Positions 21,043 through 22,487 of a stretch of DNA of 22,487 nt are shown one piece after another. This DNA comes from an uncultured Eubacteriales bacterium. GTDB taxonomy: Bacteria > Bacillota > Clostridia > Oscillospirales > Oscillospiraceae. Where the stretch lies: NCBI GenBank assembly GCA_900549705.1, contig URPI01000018.1:1-22487 (forward strand), in the 5' to 3' direction. The stretch's first letter is position 1. Every line of letters starts with the position of its first letter. Below the pieces are notes generated by a model. The model was given only the letters and a program-made list of their open reading frames with translations, did not search any database and had not been told where the DNA came from. The position numbers and the translations under genes were made by a program.

Positions 21043-22487
21043 ATGGCAACAAAAAAGCAAGAACAGTACGGCAATACCAGTATCTCCATGCTGAAGGGAG
21101 AAGACCGGGTGCGTAAGCGCCCGGCAGTTATTTTTGGCTCGGATGATTTGGAAGGCTGCAAGCACGCAGTCTTTGAAATCCTGTCCAATGCCATTGACGA
21201 AGCAAGAGAGGGGCACGGCGATACCATCATTGTCACCCGCTACGAAGACCTGAGCGTGGAGGTGGAGGACTTTGGGCGCGGCTGCCCCGTGGACTATAAC
21301 GAAAAGGAAAAGCGCTTTAACTGGGAGCTGGTGTTCTGCGAAATGTACGCTGGCGGCAAGTACGGCGAAAACGGCGAAAACTACGAGTATTCCCTGGGTC
21401 TCAATGGCCTTGGCTCCTGCGCGACCCAGTATGCCTCCGAATTTTTTGATGCCACCATCCGCCGGGACGGGTATCGCTACGACCTCCATTTCGAGCGGGG
21501 CAGAAATGTGGGCGGCCTGAAAAAGGAGCCCACTGACCGGAAAAAAACCGGCTCCATCTTCCATTGGAAGCCGGATAAGCAGGTGTTTACCGACATCAAT
21601 ATCCCTGTGGAATACTACCGGGACGTGCTGCGCCGCCAGGCGGTGGTCAACAAGGGCATCACCTTCCGCTTCCGCAATCAGGTGGGGGGCAAATTCCAGC
21701 AGGAGGAATATTGCTATCCGGGCGGCATCAAGCAGTATATCGAGGAGCTGGTGGGGGACAACGCCTTTACCATGCCCGTCTACTGGGAAGCCGAGCGCCG
21801 GGGGCGGGACGCGGAAAACCGCCCGGAGATGAAGCTGAAGATCACGGCCTCCTTCTGCTTCTCCAAGCAGATCAGCCACATTGAGTATTACCACAATTCC
21901 TCGTGGCTGGAATACGGCGGAAGCCCCGACAAGGCGGTTCGTTCCGGCTTCACGGCGGCCTTCGACAAGTACCTCCGGGACAATAACAAATACACCAAAA
22001 ACGAAAATAAGATCATTTTTCAGGACATTCAGGACTCGCTGGTACTGGTGACCAACTGCTTCTCCACCATCGGCTGCTTTGAAAACCAGACGAAAAAGAG
22101 CGTCAACAGCAAATTCACGCAGGACGCCATGACTGCCTTTTTCAAGGAGCAGCTGCAGGTCTGGTTCATCGAGAACAAGCAGGAGGCCGATAAGGCGTCG
22201 GAGCAGATTCTGGTGAACAAGCGCGCCCGGGAGTCCGCCGAAAAGACCAAGTCCAGCGTAAAAAAGAAGCTCTCCGGCTCCATCGACATTGCCAACCGGG
22301 TGCAGAAATTCGTGGACTGCCGCAGCCGGGACGCCGGGGTGCGGGAGCTGTATATCGTGGAGGGCGATTCCGCATTGGGCAGTGTCAAGCTCAGCCGGGA
22401 CGCGGAATTTCAGGGCATCATGCCGGTGCGCGGCAAAATCCTCAACTGCCTGAAAGCGGATTACGGCAAAATTTTCGCGTCCCCCAT
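21043..22487 (+). CDS. Divergent type IIA topoisomerase B subunit (GyrB/ParE-like), partial
   Basis: The first 481 codons of a GyrB/ParE-type subunit; the gene runs off the window. In order: GHKL ATPase N-box EILSNAIDEA (Glu45, Asn49, Asp52), G1 box VEDFGRGCPVD (76-80, DFGRG where DNGRG is usual), YAGGKYGENGENY (102-114, like the canonical HAGGKF), G2 box GLNGLGS (119-125, usual GLHGVGA), a transducer region, and TOPRIM EGDSALG (440-446, usual EGDSAGG) followed by PVRGKILNCLKADYGK. It would drive ATP-dependent DNA strand passage with an A subunit, normally encoded next, outside the window. The motif changes mark it as a paralogue rather than housekeeping GyrB; such second copies occur in Clostridia. 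The start is supported weakly (AGGTAGGG upstream) but by a good promoter. Confidence 0.88.
   Translation, partial: MATKKQEQYGNTSISMLKGEDRVRKRPAVIFGSDDLEGCKHAVFEILSNAIDEAREGHGDTIIVTRYEDLSVEVEDFGRGCPVDYNEKEKRFNWELVFCEMYAGGKYGENGENYEYSLGLNGLGSCATQYASEFFDATIRRDGYRYDLHFERGRNVGGLKKEPTDRKKTGSIFHWKPDKQVFTDINIPVEYYRDVLRRQAVVNKGITFRFRNQVGGKFQQEEYCYPGGIKQYIEELVGDNAFTMPVYWEAERRGRDAENRPEMKLKITASFCFSKQISHIEYYHNSSWLEYGGSPDKAVRSGFTAAFDKYLRDNNKYTKNENKIIFQDIQDSLVLVTNCFSTIGCFENQTKKSVNSKFTQDAMTAFFKEQLQVWFIENKQEADKASEQILVNKRARESAEKTKSSVKKKLSGSIDIANRVQKFVDCRSRDAGVRELYIVEGDSALGSVKLSRDAEFQGIMPVRGKILNCLKADYGKIFASP

Noticed and set aside
20884..21894. Upstream extension of the DUF1858 reading frame
   Set aside because: The extension is antisense to the topoisomerase gene and to its promoter; the DUF1858 domain starts exactly at the ATG with AGGAGG at 20883.

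Overview
This window looks like chromosomal DNA from a Gram-positive anaerobe of the Firmicutes, probably a Clostridia/Oscillospiraceae-type gut bacterium. The evidence is strong AGGAGG-type ribosome binding sites, near-consensus sigma-A promoters, a clostridial-style c-di-GMP-I riboswitch, a trmK-Nif3 gene pair, DUF6273 and DUF1858 proteins, a fermentative D-lactate dehydrogenase and a ferredoxin-thioredoxin-reductase-like mini-protein. The genus is inference. No plasmid, IS element, CRISPR array or intact prophage was seen.

Layout. 1-3100: a MATE efflux pump (minus) diverges from a LysR-type regulator (plus), which is followed by a GNAT-like protein. The two promoters overlap back to back and a LysR-type box sits about 64 bp upstream of the pump start. 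3100-4000: tRNA-Ser(GCT), a 64-aa FTR-like iron-sulfur protein and tRNA-Leu(CAG), each with its own promoter; both tRNA genes also have terminators. 4000-5100: a decayed stretch with a frameshifted minus-strand gene fragment, hairpins and the 3' end of a DUF6273 gene. 5101-7700: an intact secreted DUF6273 protein, then a strong promoter, a c-di-GMP-I riboswitch, a terminator, a possible 33-aa leader peptide and a PAS-domain sensory protein with no visible output domain.

7866-9680: a LUD-domain (lactate utilisation) protein converges on D-lactate dehydrogenase; the ldhA promoter carries a dyad over its -10. 9680-14271: a GtrA-like membrane protein, a MacB/LolD-type ABC ATPase and a 1155-aa FtsX-type permease with a long extracytoplasmic coiled coil, in a tight operon. 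14382-17056: the TldD/PmbA metalloprotease pair (minus, 4-nt overlap). 17216-20883 (minus): a two-TM protein of unknown function, a YebC-family protein, a Nif3-like metal protein, the tRNA m1A22 methyltransferase TrmK and a small DUF1858 redox protein. 21043-end: a divergent type IIA topoisomerase B subunit that runs off the window.

The most interesting segment is 5883-7695, where a c-di-GMP-sensing RNA controls a sensory protein that seems to have lost, or never had, its own output domain, with a cysteine-rich leader ORF between them. The rest is largely housekeeping and accessory metabolism.
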